A DNA stretch of 5,740 nt from Deltaproteobacteria bacterium. Its GTDB lineage: Bacteria > Myxococcota > Polyangia > Polyangiales > B10-G4. How positions within the stretch are numbered: position 1 is the first letter of the stretch; every line of letters starts with the position of its first letter. The stretch spans positions 1 through 5,740 of the forward strand of contig JAFDCW010000341.1 of assembly GCA_019312705.1 (NCBI GenBank). Direction: 5' to 3'. The notes beneath the pieces were generated by a model that was given only the letters and a program-made list of their open reading frames with translations, was not told the origin of the DNA and did no database searches. Of this stretch, positions 1 to 5,740 are shown piece by piece. The translations under genes were made by a program, and so were the position numbers.

Positions 1-16
1 CTCCCGGGGGCGAACA

Positions 17-988
17 ATGACGCGCCACCTCACCCTGCTCTCCCTGGCGCTCCTCCTGCTGCCTCTGGCCCTCGCGTGTGAGCCGGTCTACGGCGAGCTG
101 GGCCAGCTCCTCGACCCGAGCACACCCTTCGACGGCGCCGCCGAGACCTACATGCTCGGCGATGACACCAAGACAGAGATGGTGATCTTCGGCGCCCAAG
201 ACGAACGGAACATCGGCGACATCGCCTACGCGAGTATCATCGAGAACGGCGACATCGTCCTGCTCACGGGCAAGTACCGCGCACCGGAAGCCGGGGTCGT
301 CCGGGCGTCCTTCGACATCATCTACGAGTACGAGCACGAGTACGATACCCCCGCGTCGATGCGCATCGGGTCGACCACGACCCTCCTCGACGTGCCCATC
401 GAATACACCGGGGCGATCCTCGCGAACCAGGACGAGATAACCCTCGAGACCGGCGATGGGCCCCAGACCTTCCTCCGGGTGGGCACGCTCCTCGACCGGA
501 TCGATCCCACGGTCCCGGAGGACCAGGTCCTCCTCGCTCGTCTCGTCAACTACGCGATCATCGTCTCCCTCGCTCGGGTGGTCGGCTTCGGTGGGGCGGG
601 GCTCACGATGTACGTCGGCCGGGTCGGCGAGTTTCAAGGCTTCCAGAGCGGCCGCCAGGAGGTCCTCTTCGCCGAGCTGCTCTCACCGAAGGCCACGATG
701 ACGTACATCGACTACACGGACCTCACGGGTTTTCACTACGACGGGACCTATACGAGCCGGACGGACATTTCGGCGACCGGCGACATGGTCGGCGCCGTCG
801 ATTTCACGATCGCCGAAGCCGCCGATGCGCCCCCGACCTTCGCAGGAACGCTCCGCTACGAAGGGGTCGTCATCAACAACGGCATCCCCAACGAAGGCTT
901 CTATCGCTTCAATCTCGACGACGGTTCGTCTTTCGACGTCTCCTCGATCGACTTCAACAACCTCAACCTCGGCGCCCTCTTCCGCTGA
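17..988 (+). CDS. Predicted lipoprotein of unknown function
   Basis: This 323-residue protein belongs to no family I recognise. Residues 1-20 form a classic export signal: Arg3/His4, then a Leu-rich core, then Ala-Leu-Ala before Cys21. This is a slightly atypical lipobox (Ala rather than Leu at -3), so a lipid-anchored envelope protein is likely but not certain. The mature part is acidic and rich in short alternating hydrophobic/polar stretches, as in beta-rich secreted proteins. An aromatic-acidic patch (IIYEYEHEYD, about residues 101-110) and a more hydrophobic stretch at about residues 171-200 stand out; Arg186 and Gly residues make the latter a poor membrane helix. The ATG is preceded by a G-run (positions 6-10) at 6 nt, which supports this start, and the reading frame is closed by TGA. 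It looks like a single-gene unit converging on the deaminase gene. No binding or catalytic motif is visible, so no function is proposed. Confidence 0.8.
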   Translation: MTRHLTLLSLALLLLPLALACEPVYGELGQLLDPSTPFDGAAETYMLGDDTKTEMVIFGAQDERNIGDIAYASIIENGDIVLLTGKYRAPEAGVVRASFDIIYEYEHEYDTPASMRIGSTTTLLDVPIEYTGAILANQDEITLETGDGPQTFLRVGTLLDRIDPTVPEDQVLLARLVNYAIIVSLARVVGFGGAGLTMYVGRVGEFQGFQSGRQEVLFAELLSPKATMTYIDYTDLTGFHYDGTYTSRTDISATGDMVGAVDFTIAEAADAPPTFAGTLRYEGVVINNGIPNEGFYRFNLDDGSSFDVSSIDFNNLNLGALFR

Positions 989-996
989 CCAGGCCA

Positions 997-2121
997 TTAG
1001 CCCGAAAGCCGGGCAAGCCAGCGTCGCATCGCCGCCGGCGCCGTGCGCAGCTCCGCCGGGTCGACCGCAGGCAGGGGAGCGGAGCTCTTGGTCGCCCAGA
1101 AGAGCAACGGTGCACCGCGTTGGTGACGGGCGTAATCGAGGAAACACGCCGCGGCCTTCGATGAGTAGGTCGTATCGAGGGGGACGGAGCGTCCCGCGAA
1201 GGCCGCGATCGCCCGGAGCCCTTCGGTCGTCGGTTGACCGTAGCCGCTGCCGAGGAACGCGCCGTCGACTTCGAGATGGCGACCGAGCACCGCTGACGAG
1301 AGAGCGAGCTCCGGCTGCCCCGCGAGGGCAGCGAGCTCTCGGGAGATGGCGACGGCCATGCGGATGATGCGAGACGAGGCGGTGATCGGCCAGGGGGTCA
1401 CGCGGACCGCCACTACCCGGGGCGGTGCAGGCGCACCGCGGCCGTCGACGAAGCCGACACCCATACGGGCGGCGTGGTGGAAGCCGACGAGCAGCCCGGC
1501 GGTGGTGCAGGTCGAGCCCACCGGCACGACGACCGTCGCCGGGCGCGGCATCTCACCTCGGTCGACCTGTTGGGCCACCTCGAGGGCGGCCGAGACGTAG
1601 CCGATGCCCCCGCGTGGGGTCGCGCCGCCGGGGACCATCACGTGGGCGCGGCCGCCCGCCCGGGCGACCCGCCGCCGGACCCGGTACATGCCGAAGGGGA
1701 GCGCCGACCAGTGGGGCAAGGCCACGAGTTCCTGCGCGTGCTTCACAATCACGCGCAGGTTGTCGGCAGCGGTCTTCGCCACGGGCTGGGGAAAGAGCGC
1801 CGCCCCAGGGACGAGGCCCACCCGGGGAGCGTGCAGCACCGTCGCCGCCGCGTGGTTCGAACCGAAGGCCCCAGTCGAGAAGACATGAGACGCACCGGAG
1901 TCGAGGGCCGCCCCGAAGAGCGCCTCGAGGGTGCGGACCTTGTTCCCGCCGTACACCGGAGAGGACAGGTCGTCGCGCTTGACCCAGGCCGGAAACCCCC
2001 GGCTCCCGGCCGAGGTCATCACCGCTGTCAGATCTTCCACGGGCGTCGGGAACTCGCCGAGATCGGCGAGGGGCAGCCGGGTTTCGAGCCGGGGCCAAAT
2101 GGCGTTGATGGGGCGCTCCAC
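997..2121 (-). CDS. PLP-dependent ACC deaminase / D-cysteine desulfhydrase family enzyme
   Basis: This is a fold-type II pyridoxal-phosphate enzyme of the tryptophan synthase beta superfamily. Numbered from the GTG at 2121 (374 aa), it shows: the family opening LGEFPTPVEDL; KRDDL followed by YGGNK, whose Lys61 should form the PLP Schiff base; GAFGSNH (residues 84-90), matching the family GxxxSNH that contacts substrate; the phosphate-loop region PVGSTCTTAG (200-209); GYGQPT (294-299); and LDTTYSSKA near 316-323, matching the family LDPVYTGKA segment. Known relatives deaminate 1-aminocyclopropane-1-carboxylate or release sulfide from D-cysteine. The sequence does not say which substrate is used, so no gene symbol is given. 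I chose GTG 2121 because AAAGG lies 9 nt upstream and the homologous part begins just after it. A TTG at 2161-2163 would add 14 residues and lacks a good ribosome site. The protein is a little longer than usual for the family (about 330-340). Confidence 0.86.
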   Translation of the reverse strand: MERPINAIWPRLETRLPLADLGEFPTPVEDLTAVMTSAGSRGFPAWVKRDDLSSPVYGGNKVRTLEALFGAALDSGASHVFSTGAFGSNHAAATVLHAPRVGLVPGAALFPQPVAKTAADNLRVIVKHAQELVALPHWSALPFGMYRVRRRVARAGGRAHVMVPGGATPRGGIGYVSAALEVAQQVDRGEMPRPATVVVPVGSTCTTAGLLVGFHHAARMGVGFVDGRGAPAPPRVVAVRVTPWPITASSRIIRMAVAISRELAALAGQPELALSSAVLGRHLEVDGAFLGSGYGQPTTEGLRAIAAFAGRSVPLDTTYSSKAAACFLDYARHQRGAPLLFWATKSSAPLPAVDPAELRTAPAAMRRWLARLSG

Positions 2122-2159
2122 CAGGCGTTGCCTTTCGCGTCCACTTGTACCACAGGCCC

Positions 2160-2273
2160 TCAACGCGCTGCTTGTAGCGCCACCACGGGATTCTGTGGTT
2201 CATGCAAAGTTGGCGTGTGCCGGCAGAGCTCGACGATCAGGCGTCGTGGTTCGGCGTCGTGGCTGTCACTCAT
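2160..2273 (-). CDS. Possible 37-aa small ORF upstream of the deaminase
   Basis: This short minus-strand ORF starts at ATG 2271-2273 and ends with TGA at 2160-2162. A strong Shine-Dalgarno, GAGGGG (2279-2284), sits 5 nt before the ATG, stronger than that of most genes here. Its stop overlaps a TTG that could start a longer form of the deaminase (TTGA overlap), an arrangement typical of translational coupling. The first half (begins MSDSHDAEPRR) uses G/C-ending codons like the neighbours; the second half does so less. There is no signal peptide, membrane segment or recognised domain. It may be a small protein, a leader peptide, the remnant of a decayed gene, or a chance ORF. No function is proposed. 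Confidence 0.4.
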   Translation of the reverse strand: MSDSHDAEPRRLIVELCRHTPTLHEPQNPVVALQAAR

Positions 2274-2296
2274 CGTTTCCCCTCGCGAGACGGGCA

Positions 2297-2325
2297 CTTC
2301 TAAGGCAGAAAGCCGAGGGCGCCAA
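2297..2325 (-). promoter_or_regulatory. Candidate sigma70-type promoter for the small ORF and deaminase
   Basis: On the minus strand, TTGGCG (2320-2325, 4 of 6 to consensus) and TAGAAG (2297-2302, 4 of 6) are separated by exactly 17 bp. Transcription would begin near 2290, about 17 nt before the small-ORF ATG and just ahead of its ribosome site. The -35 box overlaps the ribosome-binding region of the divergent MBL-fold gene. This was read by eye from consensus only; such matches are weak evidence in GC-rich DNA. Confidence 0.3.
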
Positions 2326-2333
2326 GGGCGCGG

Positions 2334-3107
2334 GTGAAAAGCGTGAGTATCCGGATAACGATCCTCGGCAGCGGCAGCCGCGGCAACGCGGCCCTCGTCG
2401 AAGCGGGGCCGACGCGGGTCCTCGTCGACGCAGGGCTCTCGGTGCGGCAGATACGCCTGCGCGCCGAAGCCGCCCGGGGCGAACCCCTCGACCGGGTCGA
2501 CGCCGTAGTCCTCACCCACGGCCACGGCGACCACGTGGGCCACGCCCGGACCATCGCCAAGGCGTGGGATGCCCCCGTCTACTTGACCGAAGCTACCCGC
2601 CGGAACCCGCACCTCAGCGCCCTCCGCGGCGTGCGGCTCTTCGGGTCCGATACGCAGTTCACCATCGGCGAGCTGTGCATCGACCCGCACCCCATCCCCC
2701 ACGATGCGCCCCAAGTGGCCCTGGTCTTCGCGAGAGAAGGCGCGCGAGCCGCCCTGGTGACCGACCTCGGCGAAGTGCAGGCGAGCCTCATTGACCACCT
2801 GCGCGATGTGCCCACGCTGCTCATCGAGGCCAACCACGACCCCGCGCTGCTCGCCGCAGGGCCCTACCCGGCCCCGCTCCAGGATCGCATCTTGAGCGGC
2901 GTGGGACACCTCTCGAACGCGCAGACCGCCGCCGCCCTCGGCAAGCTCGACTGGGGCCTCCGGGAGGTGGTGCTCATGCACATCTCCGAGACCAACAACC
3001 AAGGCGCGCTGGCGCAGGCCGCCGCCGAAGAAGCCCTCGCGGGTCACGAAGCGACCGTGCGCCTCGCGCACCAAGTCGAGCCACTCACGGTCGACGTCGG
3101 CGCCTAG
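2334..3107 (+). CDS. MBL-fold metallohydrolase, WalJ/YycJ-like
   Basis: This 257-residue cytoplasmic protein has the metallo-beta-lactamase fold. It opens with ILGSGSRGNAALVEAG, the usual first strand and SGSxGN turn of the YycJ/WalJ group. The metal-binding HxHxDH is HGHGDH at residues 62-67. His123 (in PIPHDA), Asp144 (in VTDLG), His168 (in EANHD), GHLSN (191-195) and HISETNN (216-222) follow the order seen in that group. Length matches the family (about 250-270). Characterised relatives act as nucleases or have been linked to DNA repair and cell-wall regulation in Firmicutes; the role here is not shown. The GTG at 2334 has AAGGG 5 nt upstream; a second GTG at 2343 is possible and would lose three residues. 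The gene is divergent from the deaminase side and appears monocistronic. Confidence 0.9.
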   Translation: MKSVSIRITILGSGSRGNAALVEAGPTRVLVDAGLSVRQIRLRAEAARGEPLDRVDAVVLTHGHGDHVGHARTIAKAWDAPVYLTEATRRNPHLSALRGVRLFGSDTQFTIGELCIDPHPIPHDAPQVALVFAREGARAALVTDLGEVQASLIDHLRDVPTLLIEANHDPALLAAGPYPAPLQDRILSGVGHLSNAQTAAALGKLDWGLREVVLMHISETNNQGALAQAAAEEALAGHEATVRLAHQVEPLTVDVGA

Positions 3108-3108
3108 A

Positions 3109-4572
3109 TCAAAGAAGCGACATCAAGTACGCGTAGGCGCGAATGCCTTGTTCGACGTTTTCGATGGAGATGCGCTCGTCGATCCCGTGGATGCGTGACC
3201 GCTCATCGCGGTTGAGGGTGAAAGGAAGGAAGCGGAACGTAGGGATACCGGCCTGGGCGAAGTACCGAGCGTCGGTCGTGCCGGGGGTGAGCATCGGCAC
3301 GACGACCGCCTCCGGGAACGTCGCGGCGAGGGCGGCCTCGAGGCGGTCCCAGCGCTCGCCCTCCATGGCTTGCACCGGCGTATCGCCCCAATCCGTGACG
3401 ACTCGGACGTCGACCGAGGGCTCTCCGATGACGGTCTCGATGCGGCCAAGCATGGCGTCGAGGTCGCTGCCGGGAAGCAGCCTGAGGTTCACCGTCGCGA
3501 CGGCCCGGGCCGGGATGACGTTGTCCTTCACGCCGCCCTCGAGGATGGTGATGGCGATGGTATTGCGGACCGTCGCTGCGGTGGCGGGTTTGTCCGTAAG
3601 CTGATCGACGATCAGCCCGCCGAAGAGCCAGCGGTTCTCGAGCGCGATGCGCTTCCCGAGGGGCAGGTGGTCGGCGGTGCGGTCGAGGAATTGCGCGACG
3701 GGGTTGATGACCCGGGTGGGCTCCTCGTACTCGGCGAGGCGCCCGAGGGCCCGGGAAAGAACGTGGGTCGCGGCATCGGTCCGGGGCATCGACGAGTGAC
3801 CGGGCTCGCCCTGGGCGGAGAGTTCGAGGGTGACGAAGCGCTTTTCGGCCACGGCGACGGCCGCGAGGGTGAGGCCCGGGAAAATGTCGTCGAGGACCGC
3901 GGAGCCTTCGTCGATGAGCAGGTAGGGCTCACCGAGAACGCCGAGGTGTCGCTCGACGATGGCGCCGGAGCCGCCGCGGCCCCCGATCTCCTCGTCCGGG
4001 ACGATGAGCAAGCGCACCTCTCGCCGCGGCCCGCGCCCGATGTTGCGCAGGTCCCGGAGCGCCTCGAACATGCAGATGGTCGCGCCCTTGTCGTCGATCG
4101 AGCCGCGGCCCCACAGGTATCCGTCGGCGATGACGCCTTCGTAGGGGGGGTGCGTCCACTGGGTCGCCTCATCGTCAGACACCGGCACGACGTCGTAGTG
4201 GCTCAGCAGAACGATGGGGGCGAGGTCGGGTTCCGAGCCGGGCACCACGACGAGCAGGATGCGGTCTTCGAGGACCTCGTAGCGCAAGCCCATCGGGGCC
4301 ACGTAGCGGTCGAGGAGGTGGGTTACCGCCGGCGGCGGCGACGGGTCCCGAGGTACGCCCGATGGCGCGCTCGTATCAAAGCGCACGTAGTCCGCGAGGG
4401 CCCGAAGCGCGTACTCGGTATCGACCTCGAAATCATCGAGTTCGACGGGTACGTCGAGGGGGGCGGCGGGCTGCCGGGGCATGTTCGCCCTGACGAGGAG
4501 CACGCCGACGAGGGCCAATAGAAGTGCGCCAGCGCCGCCGAGGGCGCGTCGAAGTCGTTTCGGCCGGGGCAC
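3109..4572 (-). CDS. Membrane-anchored M20 family metallopeptidase (CPS1/PM20D1-like)
   Basis: This 487-residue di-zinc hydrolase of the M20/M25/M40 family has a basic N terminus followed by one hydrophobic helix (about residues 11-27). There is no clear cleavage site, so it is probably a signal anchor with the enzyme outside the cytoplasm. Expected catalytic residues are present: His125 and Asp127 in SHYDVVP; bridging Asp160 in GRGSIDDKG; Glu194 (general base) and Glu195 in DEEIGG; Asp221 in LIDEGS; His259 in GHSSMP; and His462 in HGIDERI. The dimerisation domain lies at about 240-390. Length and the YxWGRGSIDDK form resemble CPS1 carboxypeptidase and PM20D1, which cleave or form N-acyl amino acids; the actual substrate is unknown. 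The GTG start keeps the membrane helix but has only a weak purine stretch upstream. The gene lies 9 bp after the glycosidase stop, so co-transcription and perhaps translational coupling are likely. Confidence 0.92.
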   Translation of the reverse strand: MPRPKRLRRALGGAGALLLALVGVLLVRANMPRQPAAPLDVPVELDDFEVDTEYALRALADYVRFDTSAPSGVPRDPSPPPAVTHLLDRYVAPMGLRYEVLEDRILLVVVPGSEPDLAPIVLLSHYDVVPVSDDEATQWTHPPYEGVIADGYLWGRGSIDDKGATICMFEALRDLRNIGRGPRREVRLLIVPDEEIGGRGGSGAIVERHLGVLGEPYLLIDEGSAVLDDIFPGLTLAAVAVAEKRFVTLELSAQGEPGHSSMPRTDAATHVLSRALGRLAEYEEPTRVINPVAQFLDRTADHLPLGKRIALENRWLFGGLIVDQLTDKPATAATVRNTIAITILEGGVKDNVIPARAVATVNLRLLPGSDLDAMLGRIETVIGEPSVDVRVVTDWGDTPVQAMEGERWDRLEAALAATFPEAVVVPMLTPGTTDARYFAQAGIPTFRFLPFTLNRDERSRIHGIDERISIENVEQGIRAYAYLMSLL

Positions 4573-4581
4573 CGGGGGACT

Positions 4582-5421
4582 CTACTCGAAGACGAGGGCG
4601 AGGCGGAGGGCTACCCGCGGGGGCAAAACACGCACCGCGCCTTCTTCGCGCCAGACCGCACCGGTCGAGCCGCCGCCGTCGAGGTTCAAGGCCGCCTCGC
4701 AGCCGCGGCTCACCAATTGCTCGCCGAAGGCGTAGAGGGTGGGGCCACCGTGGCCGGCGGGGTCGTCGCCCCGGGCGACGTAGACATCGAGGACCCGGCC
4801 GCCATCGCGCAGGCAAAGGGCTGTGCGGTCGGCGCGGCGCCCATTGTCCGAGCCTATGTTGAGGGCGCCGTCGACGACGATGCGCGGCATGCACTGCTGG
4901 GCGAAGTCGAGGTCCGCGGGCACATCGAGGGCGGGGTCTTCGGCGTCGAGCAGTCGCCCCACGCCGCCGGCGACCACCAGGATCCCGCCGCCGAGGCTCG
5001 GGGAAAGCGGCGCCATCTCTTCGGCGCCGACGCGGGTGAGGCCCTCCGGGTGCATCGAGGTGTCCCAGTAGCCGCCGTTGATCACCAGGCGCGCGGCCTC
5101 GGCTTCGAGGGCACCCCGGAGGGTCTGCTCGAAGTCGAGGTCGACCGCCCGGAGCTTCGTCTCGCTGAGCACGAAGCGAAATCGCGTGAGCGCGTAGCGA
5201 TCTCCCCCCGCCTCGGTGACCGTCTCGATGAAGGGCTCGATCGTCGGCCCTTCGGCTACGACTTCACGAGGCTCGGGGACCGAGGGCTCGCGATGGCTCG
5301 GGGACGAGTCGACGGCTTCTGAGGCCCCACCGCAGCCGTCGCAGGCGGCGAGGCCGGCCAAGCCCAGAGCTCCCATGACCAGCGCCATGCCGTTCGCCAC
5401 GACCTTTGTTGAGATGCTCAC
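4582..5421 (-). CDS. Predicted lipoprotein with phosphodiester glycosidase (NAGPA/DUF2233) domain
   Basis: From the GTG at 5421 this is a 279-residue protein. Residues 1-26 form a signal peptide (Lys6, then an Ala/Gly/Leu core) ending LAA before Cys27, a good lipobox. A Ser/Pro/Glu-rich linker follows to about residue 58. The rest matches the phosphodiester glycosidase family: INGGYWD (114-120), RTALCLRDGG (199-208) and the signature LNLDGGGSTG (245-254). The mammalian family member removes GlcNAc from mannose-6-phosphate diesters; bacterial members are mostly uncharacterised envelope or secreted proteins. The target here is unknown. The frame stays open up to a TTG at 5455-5457, with further starts at ATG 5386-5388 and 5374-5376. 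I prefer 5421 for its signal-peptide shape, but no candidate has a convincing ribosome site. It is first in a two-gene unit with the M20 peptidase and divergent from the spermidine synthase. Confidence 0.87.
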   Translation of the reverse strand: MSISTKVVANGMALVMGALGLAGLAACDGCGGASEAVDSSPSHREPSVPEPREVVAEGPTIEPFIETVTEAGGDRYALTRFRFVLSETKLRAVDLDFEQTLRGALEAEAARLVINGGYWDTSMHPEGLTRVGAEEMAPLSPSLGGGILVVAGGVGRLLDAEDPALDVPADLDFAQQCMPRIVVDGALNIGSDNGRRADRTALCLRDGGRVLDVYVARGDDPAGHGGPTLYAFGEQLVSRGCEAALNLDGGGSTGAVWREEGAVRVLPPRVALRLALVFE

Positions 5422-5436
5422 GAGCCGTGCTATGCG
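5409..5436 (+). promoter_or_regulatory. Candidate promoter for spermidine synthase gene
   Basis: TTGAGA (5409-5414, 5 of 6 to the -35 consensus) lies 16 bp before TATGCG (5431-5436), which carries an upstream TG one base away (extended -10 form). Transcription would start near 5443, leaving a leader of about 35 nt before the GTG. The -35 box lies inside the 5' coding part of the divergent glycosidase gene. This is a consensus match by eye only. Confidence 0.3.
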
Positions 5437-5464
5437 CTGCCCAAGATTGTCGGGCAACTGGAGC

Positions 5465-5470
5465 GGAAGG
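5465..5470 (+). promoter_or_regulatory. Ribosome binding site that fixes the spermidine synthase start
   Basis: GGAAGG ends 7 nt before GTG 5478-5480, ideal spacing. It decides between this GTG and the out-of-frame GTG at 5470, which reaches a stop after three codons, and the later in-frame ATG at 5514, which would cut into the conserved N-terminal domain. Confidence 0.7.
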
Positions 5471-5477
5471 TGACGAC

Positions 5478-5740
5478 GTGACGGAGTGGTACGTAGAAAA
5501 CTACCGGGACGAAATGACCTACGGGATCGCCGTGAAGGAACGCATCTTCGACGAGCAGAGTGAGTTCCAGCGGGTGGAGATCTTCGAGGCCGTACGCTTC
5601 GGTCGCGTGCTCGTCATCGACGGCATCTTCATGACTAGCGAGTTGGACGAGTTGCTCTATCACGAGATGATCGTGCACCCGGCGTTGTGCACGGCGAAGT
5701 CGGTAGCCCGGGTCTTGATCATCGGCGGCGGCGACGGAGG
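5478..5740 (+). CDS. speE: Spermidine synthase (polyamine aminopropyltransferase), 5' part
   Basis: The first 87 codons are present; the gene runs off the window end. The enzyme transfers an aminopropyl group from decarboxylated S-adenosylmethionine to putrescine, giving spermidine, in the cytoplasm. The N-terminal beta domain is recognisable: WYVENY (residues 4-9), VKERIFDEQSEFQ (19-31), GRVLVIDGIFMTSELDELLYHEM (42-64; the LDE-x-x-YHEM part is the substrate-gate region), then RVLIIGGGDGG (78-88), the glycine loop that binds the nucleoside cosubstrate, where the window stops. All of these sit where the family expects them, with no frameshift. GTG at 5478 is well supported by GGAAGG 7 nt upstream. 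The downstream catalytic Asp of the second half is outside the window, so integrity of the full gene and the choice between spermidine synthase and another aminopropyltransferase cannot be checked. Confidence 0.92.
   Translation, partial: MTEWYVENYRDEMTYGIAVKERIFDEQSEFQRVEIFEAVRFGRVLVIDGIFMTSELDELLYHEMIVHPALCTAKSVARVLIIGGGDG

Noticed and set aside
1000..1014. GCCCG/CGGGC hairpin as an intrinsic terminator
   Set aside because: The stem is only 5 bp, no T-run follows on either strand, and it lies within coding sequence.
2130..2203. Minus-strand Trp/Tyr-rich stretch PWWRYKQRVEGLWYKW in a third frame upstream of the deaminase
   Set aside because: It looks protein-like and has G/C-ending codons, but its ATG lacks a ribosome site, it overlaps the small ORF, and downstream it becomes a deaminase shadow. 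Chance or a gene remnant cannot be told apart.
1474..2337. Plus-strand ORF (287 aa) opposite the deaminase
   Set aside because: Shadow of the deaminase; no domain, and no ribosome site that stands out.
2160..3074. Minus-strand 304-aa ORF covering the MBL-fold gene
   Set aside because: Most of it is antisense to the MBL-fold coding region. Only its last 37 codons, which have their own ATG and ribosome site, were kept as a possible small ORF.
3370..4521. Long plus-strand ORF (383 aa) opposite the M20 gene
   Set aside because: It is antisense to a gene with every catalytic motif intact. Its composition (Asp/Glu/Gly/Arg/Val rich, no motif) is what complementary GC-rich coding DNA produces.
4717..5322. 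Plus-strand ORF (201 aa) opposite the glycosidase
   Set aside because: Shadow of a gene with clear NAGPA-family motifs on the other strand.
5470..5481. GTG just upstream of the spermidine synthase start
   Set aside because: It overlaps the ribosome site and reaches TGA after three codons; not a gene.
1..5740. A novel defence, mobile or biosynthetic system
   Set aside because: No nuclease/toxin pair, repeat array, integrase, transposase, reverse transcriptase or multi-enzyme cluster is visible. The genes are mostly known enzyme families in small independent units.

Overview
This is ordinary chromosomal DNA from a high-GC bacterium. Third codon positions are strongly G/C, GTG and TTG starts are common, and predicted lipoproteins are present. 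Gene content and codon style suggest a Myxococcota (deltaproteobacteria-like) organism. That assignment is an inference from style only; no rRNA or other marker gene is present. I see no tRNA, rRNA, CRISPR array, insertion sequence, integrase or phage gene.

The layout alternates strand. Left to right: (1) an unrecognised predicted lipoprotein (+, 17-988); (2) a PLP-dependent enzyme of the ACC deaminase / D-cysteine desulfhydrase family (-, 997-2121), ending tail to tail with it 8 bp away; (3) a short divergent control region (about 2122-2333) holding a 37-codon small ORF with a strong Shine-Dalgarno and a plausible promoter on the minus strand; (4) a WalJ/YycJ-type metallo-beta-lactamase-fold hydrolase (+, 2334-3107); (5) a membrane-anchored M20 metallopeptidase of the CPS1/PM20D1 type (-, 3109-4572), ending 1 bp from the hydrolase stop; (6) a predicted lipoprotein with a phosphodiester glycosidase (NAGPA/DUF2233) domain (-, 4582-about 5421), 9 bp upstream of the M20 gene in the same direction; (7) the 5' end of a spermidine synthase gene (+, 5478 onward), cut by the window edge.

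The only convincing operon is glycosidase followed by M20 peptidase on the minus strand. Both products should act on the outer face of a membrane. They may share a task such as trimming envelope or extracellular conjugates, but the sequence does not show a substrate. The remaining genes look like independent single-gene units. I do not find a strong candidate for a previously undescribed system. The items most worth a second look are the small ORF before the deaminase, the altered glycine loop of the deaminase, the glycosidase/peptidase pair and the unrecognised lipoprotein.
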